Source: Nephromyces sp. MM_2019 (Eukaryota; Apicomplexa; Aconoidasida; Nephromycida). Taken from it: a DNA stretch of 41,590 nucleotides. Position numbers and translations under genes: made by a program. Of this stretch, positions 9,501-21,258 are shown piece by piece. Location: positions 3,974 through 45,563 of the forward strand of contig JADHZB010001570.1 of NCBI GenBank assembly GCA_015657535.1. The letters run 5' to 3'. Every line of letters starts with the position of its first letter. Position 1 is the stretch's first letter. Under the pieces are notes generated by a model. The model saw only the letters and a list, made by a program, of their open reading frames with translations, did no database searches and was not told the DNA's origin.

Positions 9501-12500
9501 ATCCCATTCAAAATCACTTAAGAAGTCACCCTATTTTCTGATCATTTAAACCTAGTCCCGCAAAGAAACTTGGCATTACAGCTTCAAAATGAGATATCGC
9601 AATATATAAAAATAGTAAGTGAGCTAGCACATAGTGCAAAAGCTATTCAAGCTTATCCTATAGTGATCTGCAGACGAAGCATTACGCCTAACCATTTTTA
9701 TATTTGTTCGAGTAGGTGGTTGTATAAGGATGTTGCATTCCTAAGATTGAGATGGAGCTGCTGAAGTGATGTTCAACATCAGTGAAATATTCCACAAAAT
9801 TTGATAAGCACGATCATGACCAAGTCTAAATTTCCCGCGCTTTTCTTTTCATTAACCTGAGCTTCATTTTTCCCTCCTTGATAGATCTATGGAAGATCTC
9901 CTGGATGTTTTTTTGGCACACCAAATTCTGAAGTTAGGGTTTGCATTAAAACAAAAAGTTTCAAATGCAATGATGAGAAAGAAGAGCAGGAATGCCGGCA
10001 AACTTTTATCGGGTCAGAACACGGAGAAATTAATATCTCTATTGTCATAGTCAGCGCTAAAGAATTAGTTAACAATTTAAGATATAGGGTTTATCTAATA
10101 TATCATACAGCCAAAAACAAAAATTGATTATTACATTTATCATGTAAAAGCTTTACCATCATTAAAACAAATTGCGGATAACCAAGTTTGTACTTTCAAA
10201 TATTAAACGCCGAGACATTATTTCTATCTGGAAAACCGATTTTTTTTGTCAGCAAAACAGTGCTTCTCTGCCTTCGAATCTTGAGTGTCTAAGAATTTCT
10301 GCTTAAAGACTCTTCAAGCTCTACGGCTTATTTTTTCAACAAAATCAGGGGAAAACATTTTTCTTACAGCTGTGAAACGTATGCTGAGATGAAAATTCAA
10401 GTTAAATTTTGATCTTAAGCCTTAAAAAACTTGCAAGAAAAGAGGGCGTAGTCATTTTAGTGCGAAGAAGCGCACAATTACTATACTACATGAATCCTGA
10501 GAGCACCATGCTTGCATAAAAACACCACTCAATAATATCAGCAAGTTCTGCTGCCTCGAAAAGATACCGTCGGTATTCCTGCCTTCTAACGAACGCTTCA
10601 CCTTACTGATAACGCCATAACATAATCTCAAAACTCTAGTTGTGCCCAGTTATAACCTCAGAATCGAAGAGTTTTCTTACCCGCTGTACTTCGCTGATTT
10701 GCCTTATGAGCCTTGCATGTTTAATTTCCCCCCTTCTGCTCAACTGGATAGCCTTTTTTTTTTTTTTTTGGAAGTGTGTTTGCAGTTTAAGCTCATTAGT
10801 TCTCTCATGGCTTTTAGTCTCCTCGGCCCTAAGACTTCTTATCTTTAGCTATAGAAGGAAAAAAGATAGAGGCTACTATTTGATGTTTTCAACAAGTTAA
10901 ATCCTGCTGATACATATCTATTTTATATATTAATTTGTACTTCTCTTAATTCTTCACCGAAAAAATTTACGGTTCCGGGAATCTGAGCATTAGGCTTTAC
11001 ACATTATTAAAACTGGTTTAATACTGGAAGATTCACTACCAGCATGTATTTCGATTTAAGGTATTACTCTCGATAGAAGAAGTAGATTTACTTCCTCATC
11101 ACTCATTGCGTGCTCTTTCTACAATAGCATATGCACTCTTATGCGCTAATATCTACTTACTCTTAAACAAAACGAAAGAGCAGTCTCTACTATCCCAGAA
11201 TTTTACCTGCAACTTCTTTAAGTAAGTTTTACTCGATTCAGCGTGCTTTCTCAGCTCAGCATTTTCCATAATCATTTTGTTCAGTGATGTTTTCAATTCA
11301 AGCAGCCTCGTTCTCTTCGATTCTTCTTTTCGAAATAATTCTCTTAGTCGGGCTTGAGAAGCCTCATTTTTCTTTAACCTTTCATCCGCGCTAATAGCCT
11401 TTTTCACATTTGTCGCCGCAAGTAACTGTGCCTTTTCATCTAGTTCTTGCAATGCAGCTTCATGTTCTTTAATCTTTTCTTTAATCTGTTCTTCATATTT
11501 CAACTGTTCCTTCTGCACAGTTTCTGCGGTGTGAATATCCTGCTTTGTTGCCTGATTTTTCTCCTTAATTTCGTCAATCTGCGCAAGTACGCGTTGTACA
11601 GAAAGTCTTGGAGTTTGCTCAAATAGTTTATTCTTTTGGTGAGGGTAGCTTCTAAACATCTTTCGTGAAACTTTCCCTCGTTCGCTGCCTTTGGAATTGA
11701 AACTTACACCTTTTTTATATTTTTTTATACCATTGCCCGTATCTAAGCTCCAACTTGTTTATTTATCCCCTAGCAACTTTCTAAAATGTAATTTGGACTT
11801 AAATGAAGCTTCAGGAAAAGCCTTTTTAACCTAAACTAGATTAAAACCGCTCCAAGAACTTGGGAGCCAGTTAAAATACGCTTTATACGTGAAAGGTAAG
11901 CTTAACCAGTATAATAAGCCAACATGCTTCACTAGACCTGAAGATATTTCAATTAGTATAATTATCAACCAGGTATGGGTAATATCTTCCCTTTTCATGT
12001 GCAGCCGTTTTTAGCTATTGAACTACTGTCATGACGACCCCTTAATTCTCATTTACAGCTCTGGTACCTCAAAAAAAATCCCAGAAATATTACTACTTTG
12101 CTCCTGCAGCTTGATCTTCAGACTAGAAATAGCCTGCATATTCTTCAAAATTTCCTTCTCCGATAGTTTGATCATGTTTTCATATTTTTTTAATTCCACA
12201 TTCTCTTTTTCTGAAAAATGCAAATGTAACATTAAGTGATAGAGCTACATTTTTATACAAGCATGCTTATCAGTGTCAGTGCAGCCTTCGTACTAGGTGT
12301 AGTTACTGTGTCTGTCAAACTGCACATTTTGATTTGAGGGGCTTTTGCAAAACATATTATGCTGCTTCATTTGCCTTGAGTGCTCTCCTAGCCTCTCAGG
12401 CGCACTTTTTTGCGGATAAGCCTACAAAAATATAGCTTTCTTCCATTACCAGCGCAATTATGGATATGCGCTTGTCTTTATGGCCATTTTTACTATTCAT

Positions 12501-15500
12501 GAATGGCACTGTTAACCCATCAAGATGCGCACATATCTAAAAGAAACTATGCTGCGCATGAATGCACATATCTGAGTCATTATCACTCTTAAGCAGCGTG
12601 TGTGCAAAGGTATAGACCTTGATGGTAAACGAGTGTGTAGCGTAAATACTTATTGTAACGTGTGATTTTCGTGAATTAAACGTAAAATCAAAGGTACTGG
12701 ATCCTTTTAGGAAGCACTAGCTGGGTAGCACGAATAGTGCCTGTTAGTACCCTTGAAATTCAATATACGCGCCTTCGCTTGCTCGGAGTTAAAGACCTGG
12801 CTGTAATGGCTTGCATTGATTGTAAAAGTCTTTTTTTTTAATATTTCTATTTAGGAAGGGGCTGCTGCCAAAGCCACTAGTGGCTTTGGCAGCAGTTACA
12901 TTTTAGAGTGCTAATTTAGGCACTTGCTTCAACCTCTAATATGTATTTTTTGAATGTAGGCGCATTACGTACGTTATAGTATTTTTCATCCAGCGTAAAC
13001 TGAGTTCTATGTATTTCGCATGAAATACCCCGTAATAACGTCATGAGGTACCTATGTTTTCCTTGATAGCTGCTATCTTCTGTGGAGCGACTGAGTTCCG
13101 TTCAGAGTGTTCAATTGAATTTTCTAGCAGGTTAATGTCCTTGCGAACAGTGTTGCTGAGGAAAAAAAGGCAAGTGCAGTAAGGCAATTTGAGAAATTAA
13201 AATAATATGGCTGGCGAATTGAAAGTTATTCAAAGTGAGGCGTTGATTAGCACACAAGACATAAACTTTCATCCACAAGGCCATAGCGAAAGGAAGGATT
13301 CAATGCACGTTTCCACGTGGCAATAAAACGCCATCTTTACAGATACCTAGCTGAATATATTCGATGTTTTTCCTTGTTTTTTTCCCTAAGCAATTTCTGT
13401 AGGTAATTCTGCTCTATTTGAAGCTCTCTCATGGACGTTAGCTTCTTTTGAAAATCTGCCTCCAAATTAGCAACTTTAATTGCAGACTTTTCCAATTCTT
13501 TGCGGGCCTTTTTTATGTACTGATCATCTTGTAAAAGTACCCTTTTTGCGGCCGTGCTTCTCTCCTGCAATGGTATCACATAACTGAGTGCGTAAATTAA
13601 ATGTACTACGCTTACGTTCCTAACTGTAGCTGAGAAACTAAAGAAAGAACATATAAGGAAGTACCCACTGAGTGTGCTGCTGCGTCAAGTGTTAGTTTTT
13701 GGATGCTCTAGTGCTTTTGTTCTTCATATAGGTGAAAATGTGCAAATGTTGGCATTCAATTCCACCTACTTACGCCAACAAAAATAAAAAATCCTGAAAT
13801 ATATATATCATCGGAGAGAACGACTAAATCCGAGGATTTCTATGTTTTTGGGAGTATTCTTCGATCTTTAGTTTCCACCAAATTTGTTTAAGAAATATTT
13901 CAGTTTCTAGTGGAAATTTTTATGTATAACGAAAAGCTTAAGCGGAATCGGCGCCATTACTGCATCAAAGTATGTTACATAGATGGTTTTCATTTCATGT
14001 TTTACGATTTAAAATAAAGTATCTCAAAGCTATTTCTGTGCTGCTCCTTTCGTCAATGGCTTAATTTTTTGCTATAAACCAGCACTTACGCCTTCATGGG
14101 CTTTTTTTAAACATAGGAAAGTACAAATCTCTTGAAATAGTTCTACGAAGTTGCACTCATCATTACAGAGATAAGTAAGATCGCATGGTTGGCTCCCATG
14201 CAGATGTATGGGTCAACAGAAACCCTGTAGTGCACTCACCATTTGCTCGGAGATTTTTTCATTGATTTTCTTCCTCTCACCTTCTTGTATTACAAGCTTG
14301 GCACCATTCGCTCCATTTTCCTTCTTTTTCTGTTCAATTTTTAAGTCTACCGCCTTATTTGCCCTCATCTGTTCTTCTGTATCATCGAGCAAATTTGCCA
14401 GCATCTTCTGAAATGAAGCAAGCAAAGCCAGCTTGCGCTGATATATTGCATCCTCTTCTTTTCTTTTATCTGCCAGAATATTTGATATTGAATTTATGCT
14501 GTTAACCTTCCTGTACGATTTCTCGCACGCTTGCTTGAGCTCTCGTTTGTTTACAGCTGACTTATCTAGAGCAATGTCATACACACGGCACTCTTTACGC
14601 AGCTGAGCATTTCTGCCTAATAATTTGCTTAAAATGTATCCACTATTTCCGTCTTTGGTAGTATCCAGGTCGCTGGTAGTAGATTCAATATCATTATACT
14701 CACTGTTACTATCATCTTCGTCCCTAAAATCATGATGAATGGTGGATGGTACATATAATTGGCTTAGCGCTATGCTTGCTTTGGGGTTGTGGCTGCAATC
14801 TTTATCTTGCCTTTGAAACCTCAGTTTTGGGGATAAACTATCGACTTGCAACGCATTTCCAGTATCAAATCCAGCATTATCGCCGTCGCCCTTTAGAATT
14901 GACCTAACTTCTGTAAAAGAGCTCTCACTAGACGCTTTTGAGGATTCGTTGCTACTGTCTATTATCCCTTGTGTACTTGATACATCCGCTTTTCTTCCTT
15001 GAGTGCCTGGGGGAAGATAAAACGGAAGCTCTCTGCTGAATTTCAATGCTGATGCTAATGATGAATCTTCATCTGAAGGTTCGTCCCTCAATTTTGCTCC
15101 TTTTTTCTTTCCCGAGTCTTGTTCAAAATCGAAAAAAAACTCTTTCTCAAACTTTTCAACTATATCGGCTTCAGCTCCATCTGCTGCTCCACCTTTGTGT
15201 CTTGCTTGTGCATTACCATTAATATCTCTTACCGGTACAAGTGGAAAGCTTTCTTCAATACTACCTCTATCATGAGATAGGCTTGATACTCTCCCAGCGC
15301 TCTCTGTATCACTAACTATAGTTGGAGATAAAGAACCTGCTGTTGCCGCTTTGCCTAGACCTCTCCTGGGGTACTTTGAAGCTAGTTCCTGCGCTATTGA
15401 ACCATTCTGCATGAATATATGCTCCATTTCATTCAAATCTATTGTGCTTTCCCTGGATACTTCACTTTCATAGGAAAATACTGTTACAGACTCAGAAGAT

Positions 15501-15976
15501 GGCCGGGGAGATAAACTCGTGTGCTGATCCTCGGGAAAAAATGATTGCATGACTATGTGTGACTGATAAGCAAAGACAGATTCTCCCGTGGGAGGATAAT
15601 TTTTTTTTTCTGCGACTTTGACTGTGCGCCGGATATCATCTTTTTCTACCTCGGATAGCGAGATTGAGTCCGTCAAAAAAGACTTCTTTTCAGGGTAAGG
15701 TTTTATTGCCAGGTGCAGCCCCTTATCATCCTTGTGTGTAGCAAAGTTTGATAGTAGGTCATCCCTGTCGCTATTTTGAGTCAAGCTCTCCTTTTCCTCA
15801 ACCTCTATTAAATGTTTTTGGGAAAAGCTTGAGGCCTCCTCTTCCAGAATTTGGATTGCCATCCTGTCTTCTTCTACTTCGTTAGAGGCACTGCACCTGG
15901 ACGAATCATCAGTTACGCTGTAAGTTCCTCTCTCCAATTCTAGGCCTTCCAGCGGATCGGTGTCACGCTCATCCAT
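3590..15976 (-). CDS. Large coiled-coil protein, ~18 exons
   Basis: Uncharacterised coiled-coil protein of about 1,478 residues. Exons: 15976-14240, 13564-13347, 13155-13052, 12210-12068, 11659-11207, 10848-10681, 9900-9857, 9178-9016, 7913-7749, 7348-7250, 6398-6348, then tentative 6285-6249, 5986-5952 and 5869-5843, then 5773-5438, 4552-4314, 4230-4161, 3937-3590. Most junctions have good GT/AG signals and all listed exons join in phase. Exon 1 (579 codons) encodes a disordered Ser/Asp/Glu-rich region, then coil from about residue 445. Nearly all later exons are K/E/Q-rich heptads (ARLRELFRKEESKRTRLLEL). The last two exons encode a non-coiled segment of about 60-70 residues (FCQHIGGIHENW, SIQGSIAGYTKYGRKVIKMV) and a Glu/Lys-rich acidic tail ending HKDKP. 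No signal peptide, membrane segment, kinesin or SMC motif is seen. A cytoskeletal or scaffold role is inference only. The small exons between 6285 and 5843 are the weakest part. Confidence 0.8.
4824..4958. repeat. (GAT/GAA)n trinucleotide tract in an intron
   Basis: An imperfect tract of ATC/TTC triplets on the + strand (GAT/GAA on the - strand). It lies between the exons ending at 5438 and starting at 4552 of the coiled-coil gene. Those exons already join in phase (CGAAGT/GCTATC), and the Asp/Glu frame of the tract cannot be entered in phase, so I treat it as intronic microsatellite rather than an acidic exon. Confidence 0.75.
10753..10768. repeat. T16 run (coding A16 on the - strand)
   Basis: A run of 16 T on the + strand lies inside exon 10848-10681 of the coiled-coil gene, where it reads as most of a QKKKKKA segment. 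Sixteen bases keep the frame: the exon has 168 bases and both its splice sites agree with the flanking exons. Confidence 0.85.
12862..12895. repeat. Perfect 34-bp palindrome
   Basis: A perfect inverted repeat with no loop, centred between 12878 and 12879 on ACTAGT. Each arm is the 17 bases CTGCTGCCAAAGCCACT and its complement. It is much more GC-rich than its surroundings and lies in the intron between exons 13155-13052 and 12210-12068 of the coiled-coil gene. The RNA could fold into a long hairpin and the DNA could extrude a cruciform. Its function, if any, is unknown. Confidence 0.95.
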
Positions 15977-17592
15977 AATGTATAAGCCTATACAATCTCT
16001 TTCTTGCAGGTTTCTACGCTAGGCCCGAAGCCGGTAATAAATGTAAGCGTTCTCTTTCCTAGAGTGTAGAAAAGGCAAAATATTTCTGTTACAGCCGTTA
16101 GGTATGCACAACATGTCATTTACTTGATAGATTTCAGCATTTTACAGTGCAACTTTCAGGTCTATTTTCATCTTTTCTTAACTAAATTCTGGGTAAACCG
16201 TAAGTCATATGTTAAGCTAAGTTTTTAGTGCGATAAGGGTATTAGCACACATGATTCTTCGGTGCTAGTTTCCAACTGTCTTAATAAGTAGTAGACACTG
16301 TTCTATATTTTTTTGATAGATATCCCTTCTCTTTTGTTCGGTCCTTCAACTACTAATAATACGTCTGTGCATGTATTCTTTTCATAATCTCTGAAAATCT
16401 GATTTTGAAGCGTTTCTTGCTGATCATAGTCACCTTGTTATTTGGTAATTTGTTACCCCGGCAAATTATCGTTTTATTCATTCATATCCTTGAGTGTAAA
16501 AGTCACTTTTTTTTGCCATATGTTCAGGTAAACCTCAAGGCAATCTTGCTTAGCGTGATTCCTTCGTTACCAATAACATACACCTAAGCTTGAAAATTTT
16601 GAATTTGCTGGTATTATGTGACTACGAAAGAGATGGATTCACTTCAGGCATTGAGAAGCAATATGCACACATGTGCACTTTTGGTAGGCTATGCTTTGTA
16701 TAAACTTATTGACTAATGGATGCTAAGCTGCTTTTTTTTAGCATTATTTCTAAGCCCCTGAAAATTATAATAGGTGAGAATATTTTTGCTGTCCTCAAAA
16801 ATTGACTTTTCGATTGAGCAAATCAGCGATTACAATTACGCTAGGTCCATATTACAGAAAAATCTTATTGTATAACACAAGTACTAGGCAGCAAATTTAT
16901 ACACCGAATACAGGCTCAAACACCTGGAAGAGGGGATGTCTACACGAGCATCTACGATATTCTAAATTGAAATTACTTTAAGCCAGTTCTATCGTTAATC
17001 GATATGTCTTTAAATTATAGCAAGGTAATATCATAAGGAATCAAAGAACTATTATTAATAGCCCTATCTTAGCATGGCTTTAATTAACATCTTTTTTATC
17101 AAAATACTCGCGTAGAACAAATAACGCAAAGTTCCGCTGCTATTCTAGTCTCTGACTATCAATGAAACGTGGAGCAGCACCATGGATTGCTTTTGCCCTT
17201 TTTCCGCTTTCCTATCTAAGCGAACTTAAACTTCTGCTATTCATCAAAGATGAACGCGAAGTTCCTCTCCTGTATTGTGAAAGAATACCAGGATTTCTAA
17301 GCATTGAAAATGATGAGATTTTAAAGCATATTTTCTAGAATAGAATTCAATTTCTTATTCCGGTGCTTAGGCTTACGAGTCATTTCAATTCATTCAGTGC
17401 GCTTTTGGCTTTGTCACTAAGAAATAACTGTTCTCTTATATGCTGATATCACAAATGAAGTTAATTACATTATTAGCGTTTTAGGAAGAGACATGAGCAT
17501 TAAATAACATTTGGCTACTTAGTATCATGGCTACAAATTCTTAGAAAAGCCAATATAACATTATATACAACAATATTTTGAAGTGTTACACC
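15977..17592. other. Intergenic region
   Basis: This lies between the start of the coiled-coil gene and the stop of the next - strand gene, so it should contain the coiled-coil gene's promoter and 5' leader. I see only AT-rich sequence with short open stretches. One 60-codon stretch on the + strand (16405-16587) is hydrophobic and T-rich with no splice context. No gene is claimed. Confidence 0.5.
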
Positions 17593-20500
17593 CTATATTT
17601 TAGCTAAAATAAAAAATCCATCCCAGATTTCGGTAGCAGCGCAATACTATAAAGAAAATGATGCTGGTGTGTTAGGCGTAAATACCCGGATATAACACAT
17701 AAGGTTTCGAAATATTTTTATGTTGCTTTTTTTACTATTGTTACCACCTTAAAAATTTTTGAGTTTACAATATGGGTCCTAAAATTTTTTAACAACTTCT
17801 TGAGATTGCACAAGGCATATCAGCTCCGTGATTAGCAGCTCTAGACATATTTTAGACGATATCATAGAGTGTTAAGGGATGGAATAGTCGCTATGAATCT
17901 TTTTATTAACAAAACATTGATGGGAACGAAAGAAAGTTCTGCTTTGCAAACTACCTCCTGCACAGTAGAGGAGGATTTATAAATTTGCTGTAGAGCTTGC
18001 GCTTCACATGTACTCGTAGATGGCACCGGGGATACTAAATTGATCTGCACTAATTGTTCTAAATAAAAGATTTTTTTTGGGGTATCTCGGAAAAAAACCG
18101 TATTCATTTCATATGAACACGATTATAGTCGTGTTCATGAAAACAAATAAGCTCTAGCACAAGCTGATGAGCCCCTGCGCATGTACGCAGCATCGCCATG
18201 TGCTCATCATGCCAAGACTTATCAGAGTGGTTCTTTGTGAATAAGTTAATCAATGTATACTTACTCACGCAGATAGACTCTTAACGAATGGTATGAAGCA
18301 GCTTAGCTGCAGCATGTGTGTGTAACCTCACGGCTTGAATATCTTCAAGCTTCAACACAATGTTATACCTATATTCTGAGTCGGCGCAAGCGCACACCAT
18401 AGCATCTACTGCTACAGTCCCATCGCGCTGTTATCCCCTTAAATATCCAAATCCTGTGCACCAATTATATAAATTCTGTTCTCTATCCCTGTTTCTTTAA
18501 CTCCAGCGCCTATTTTACTTATCGTTGATCCCGTCTCTTGTTTCATTTTTGAAGCTCAAAAGGTTAAGTACACTTCATGCAGTGCTGTGTACGCGTAAGA
18601 TACTTGATATAACACCAAGTACAAGGCGGTCTCCTTACCTATTTTAGCTGTTACTACCCAGTGTTTGTAGATGGGATCACTTGTGTGGGGTACCGATAAC
18701 ACCCTTAGCACAACGCGCCAACAGCAGATTTCCCAATCTAGATGCTAGCTTTTGGAGTTGCTAGGCCATTTTTCTCTGTAGGTGTAGACCTTGTTGCACA
18801 TATTATTGATTGTGCAGGATCGCCGCCTCATTTCCTCGTTTTATTCCTGCTCAACAGATGAGTCAAACGCTTTCAAAAATATTTAAGCTGGAAAATTGCT
18901 TTAGTTCGCATTGGAGGATCGCGCATATAAAAGGGTAAATTCACATAAGTGCTTATGCAGAATAGTCTTAATAGCTGGCCCGAAAAAAGTACGAAGACAA
19001 AGTTGGTTACCTGCCACGGCTGAATGGCCACTTATGGGTTAACAACCTAGTTAGCATACTTACCTGGTATGATAAGCAACCGCTAGTGCGATGCTTAACA
19101 CAATTAGGGGCCAGGAAGAAAGGACAAACCTTGATGTAAGACACATACTTGACTCTTAAAAAATAAGCCCTACTTATACTTAGGATATTTTTTCGAACCT
19201 AGATACCTCCCTGCTTTTTTTATTAAGCGAAACATAATAGGCGAAATTGGCCTAATCAATCTACGTATAGCAAAATAAAATACACATGCTAGTAGGGCTA
19301 TGAATATGGTGTTGCGAACTAATTTGTGTTATTCATAAGTGTGTGGATCCTGCAGGCAGTCAGTATTGAGCCTGCGCTCCTTGATATGCAGGTCACGTAT
19401 GGCACGTACCAACAAAGTATCACCATAGTGAGTGGAACACCGAGGGGTGGAAGGTGCTTAACATAGAAATGAAAGTTATACCACATGCTCAGAGCAGCAG
19501 GATTCAAGTAGCGATAAGCCCGAATATCGCGAAAATCTTGCACTCACTACAACCTCTGTACATACGAACATACGGCCGCAATGGTTACTCATATGTAGGA
19601 CCGTGAAAGGCTTGCGTGATGACTCGCAATCAGCTAGCCAACTTACGGTCTCACTCTCTATGTTATCGCTGAACAATTATGAAAGGTAAGCTTTGTAAAG
19701 TATTCATTAAAATTTAACCTTTTCATGCTTTAGGATGTGGGTGCATTTTACACGATCTTTCGCGAGTATTTCGTAAAGGCAAAAACAGGCTACTGCACTC
19801 ATGTTTAAAACATTCATGTTCTGTAAACATGGCCTTTGCAGCTGGCACTGTCTCATGAGCCACGTATACTGGTTATATGTTTAATTCCATGTCACGCAAT
19901 GTTGCTGACATTTTACTTTCTCTGCTTTTTATTTAGCGATATTCTAGCGCAGCACGCTCATGTCTTTTCTTCCTAAAACAGTAGGAAATCTCTTGGCTTT
20001 CATGAACTTTTGCTTGATATCGGGAAGGCAAGCGGAAATATTATAAAAAAATCAGTCCTCCATGGCTTTCACACAGCTTAAGATGGAGAGAATACCCTGC
20101 GCTTTCCCAAAGAATCTTTGCATCCTTAAAGGATGCCAGCCTACTCCGAATGACATATTCAATGCTATACGTGCGACAATCATTGACACTTGGCAGCAGT
20201 CTGATAAATACATACCAAGATATTTTTGCATACGTTAGCAATAGAGTCTCACTCAGCTGGCTCCAGCTAGTTATTTTTGTGATTCAGAAAACGTACTATT
20301 CAGCGTACGTGAGGCAGTCCAACGCAATCATGAAGGTGGACAAACCTAATATCAGGAAACTGCAAATTTCCTGGCATTACCTCAGGGGGAACTAAATCAT
20401 CCCTTCTTTGTCCTATGAAGGCTTAAAAAACTAATAAATCTTGTCTTCTATGCCTTCTCCTGCACTAAGTTTTAGCTAAATAGTACACGCCCTTTGACTA

Positions 20501-20903
20501 CTCGTCACCTAAGTGGTAAATTGGTGCACTGGGTGTACAGAGGGCAGTACTATTTTTTGCGAAGCTTCTTTTTTTTTCGCCAGACAAATCTTTGTATACT
20601 TGCTATCTTACTGGCAGTGTTAGCAGCAGCAAAATTGAGGTTTCTTTTTCAGAGAAACTCTTTAAAAAGCTTTTAAAGCCCCTCAATTAGCTTTTTTTCT
20701 ATAACTAAAAATTGACAAATTCCTGCAATCACAACCAGTGCTCCTTGGATGGATACCGTTCCAATTTGTCAAGTCAGCATAACCCAATGTCTACACTTTT
20801 TTTACAGAGGAAACGCATTAAAGCTGCATCTAAACAAACTGTATAAACTTGCGAACGCTGCATTCACTTCTTTAACTCTTGAACTCTTATCAGCGTCATA
20901 AGA
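17593..20903 (-). CDS. Unrecognised helical protein, many short exons (5' end not found)
   Basis: Assembled by splice signals and phase. Exons: 20903-20806, 20657-20612, 20528-20509, 20266-20075, 19668-19647, probably 19093-19064, then 18744-18639, 18408-18286, 18058-17955 and 17646-17593 (TAG stop). All joins keep frame and give about 264 residues. Several donors are strong: CCA/GTAAGA, ACC/GTAAGT, CAG/GTAAGT, ATAG/GTAAGG. The protein looks alpha-helical with hydrophobic helices (SILLLLTLP, WYVFIRLLPSV, DIQAVRLHTHAAAKLLHTI) and scattered cysteines (EICCW, MVCACAD). No catalytic motif, signal peptide or convincing transmembrane domain is seen; a helical-repeat fold is possible. I could not find the start codon, which should lie between 20904 and about 21250, and small exons may be missing between 19647 and 19093. 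Its neighbour upstream is the large acidic gene on the same strand. No function is assigned. Confidence 0.55.
18113..18138. repeat. 10-bp perfect stem with 6-base loop
   Basis: ATGAACACGA, loop TTATAG, TCGTGTTCAT. It lies in the intron just upstream (in - strand sense) of exon 18058-17955 of the unrecognised helical gene, so the transcript could form a hairpin near that acceptor site. No function is claimed. Confidence 0.8.
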
Positions 20904-21258
20904 CTATTACACAACTTATCTGAGGAATCTTTAATATTTTAGACTATTCAAGTGTTAGGATATTCAGGATAAGCTGATACAACTCAAATAAAGAAGCACA
21001 TAAGTGTGTTTTCCTGTTAAGGCTATATATATGACGGTTGTTTAGTATTCAGTAAATTTTAATTCACTTGAAAAGTATAGAATTCATGGAAAAAGAAACA
21101 GTTATATCTGTTTTAATGTATGCGATTATGGCTGTGTATGACAGGTAAACGCACAGAAACCCCCGAGAAGGATGGTACTCTATGCATATGTTAGCAGTAT
21201 GGTATTTCTATCAGTCTCCACTTTCGTCCCAGTCAAATTATTTGAAGGCTTCACAGCC
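20904..21258. other. Short intergenic gap between two - strand genes
   Basis: This lies between the TAG of the acidic anchored protein and the first exon found for the helical gene. It should hold that gene's promoter and probably its missing first exon. A candidate ATG at 21088 opens a short frame (MNSILF) but does not join exon 20903-20806 in phase. Confidence 0.4.

Noticed and set aside
19319..19543. 74-codon - strand ORF between exons of the helical gene
   Set aside because: Composition and splice context are poor; the better-supported exons on either side bypass it.
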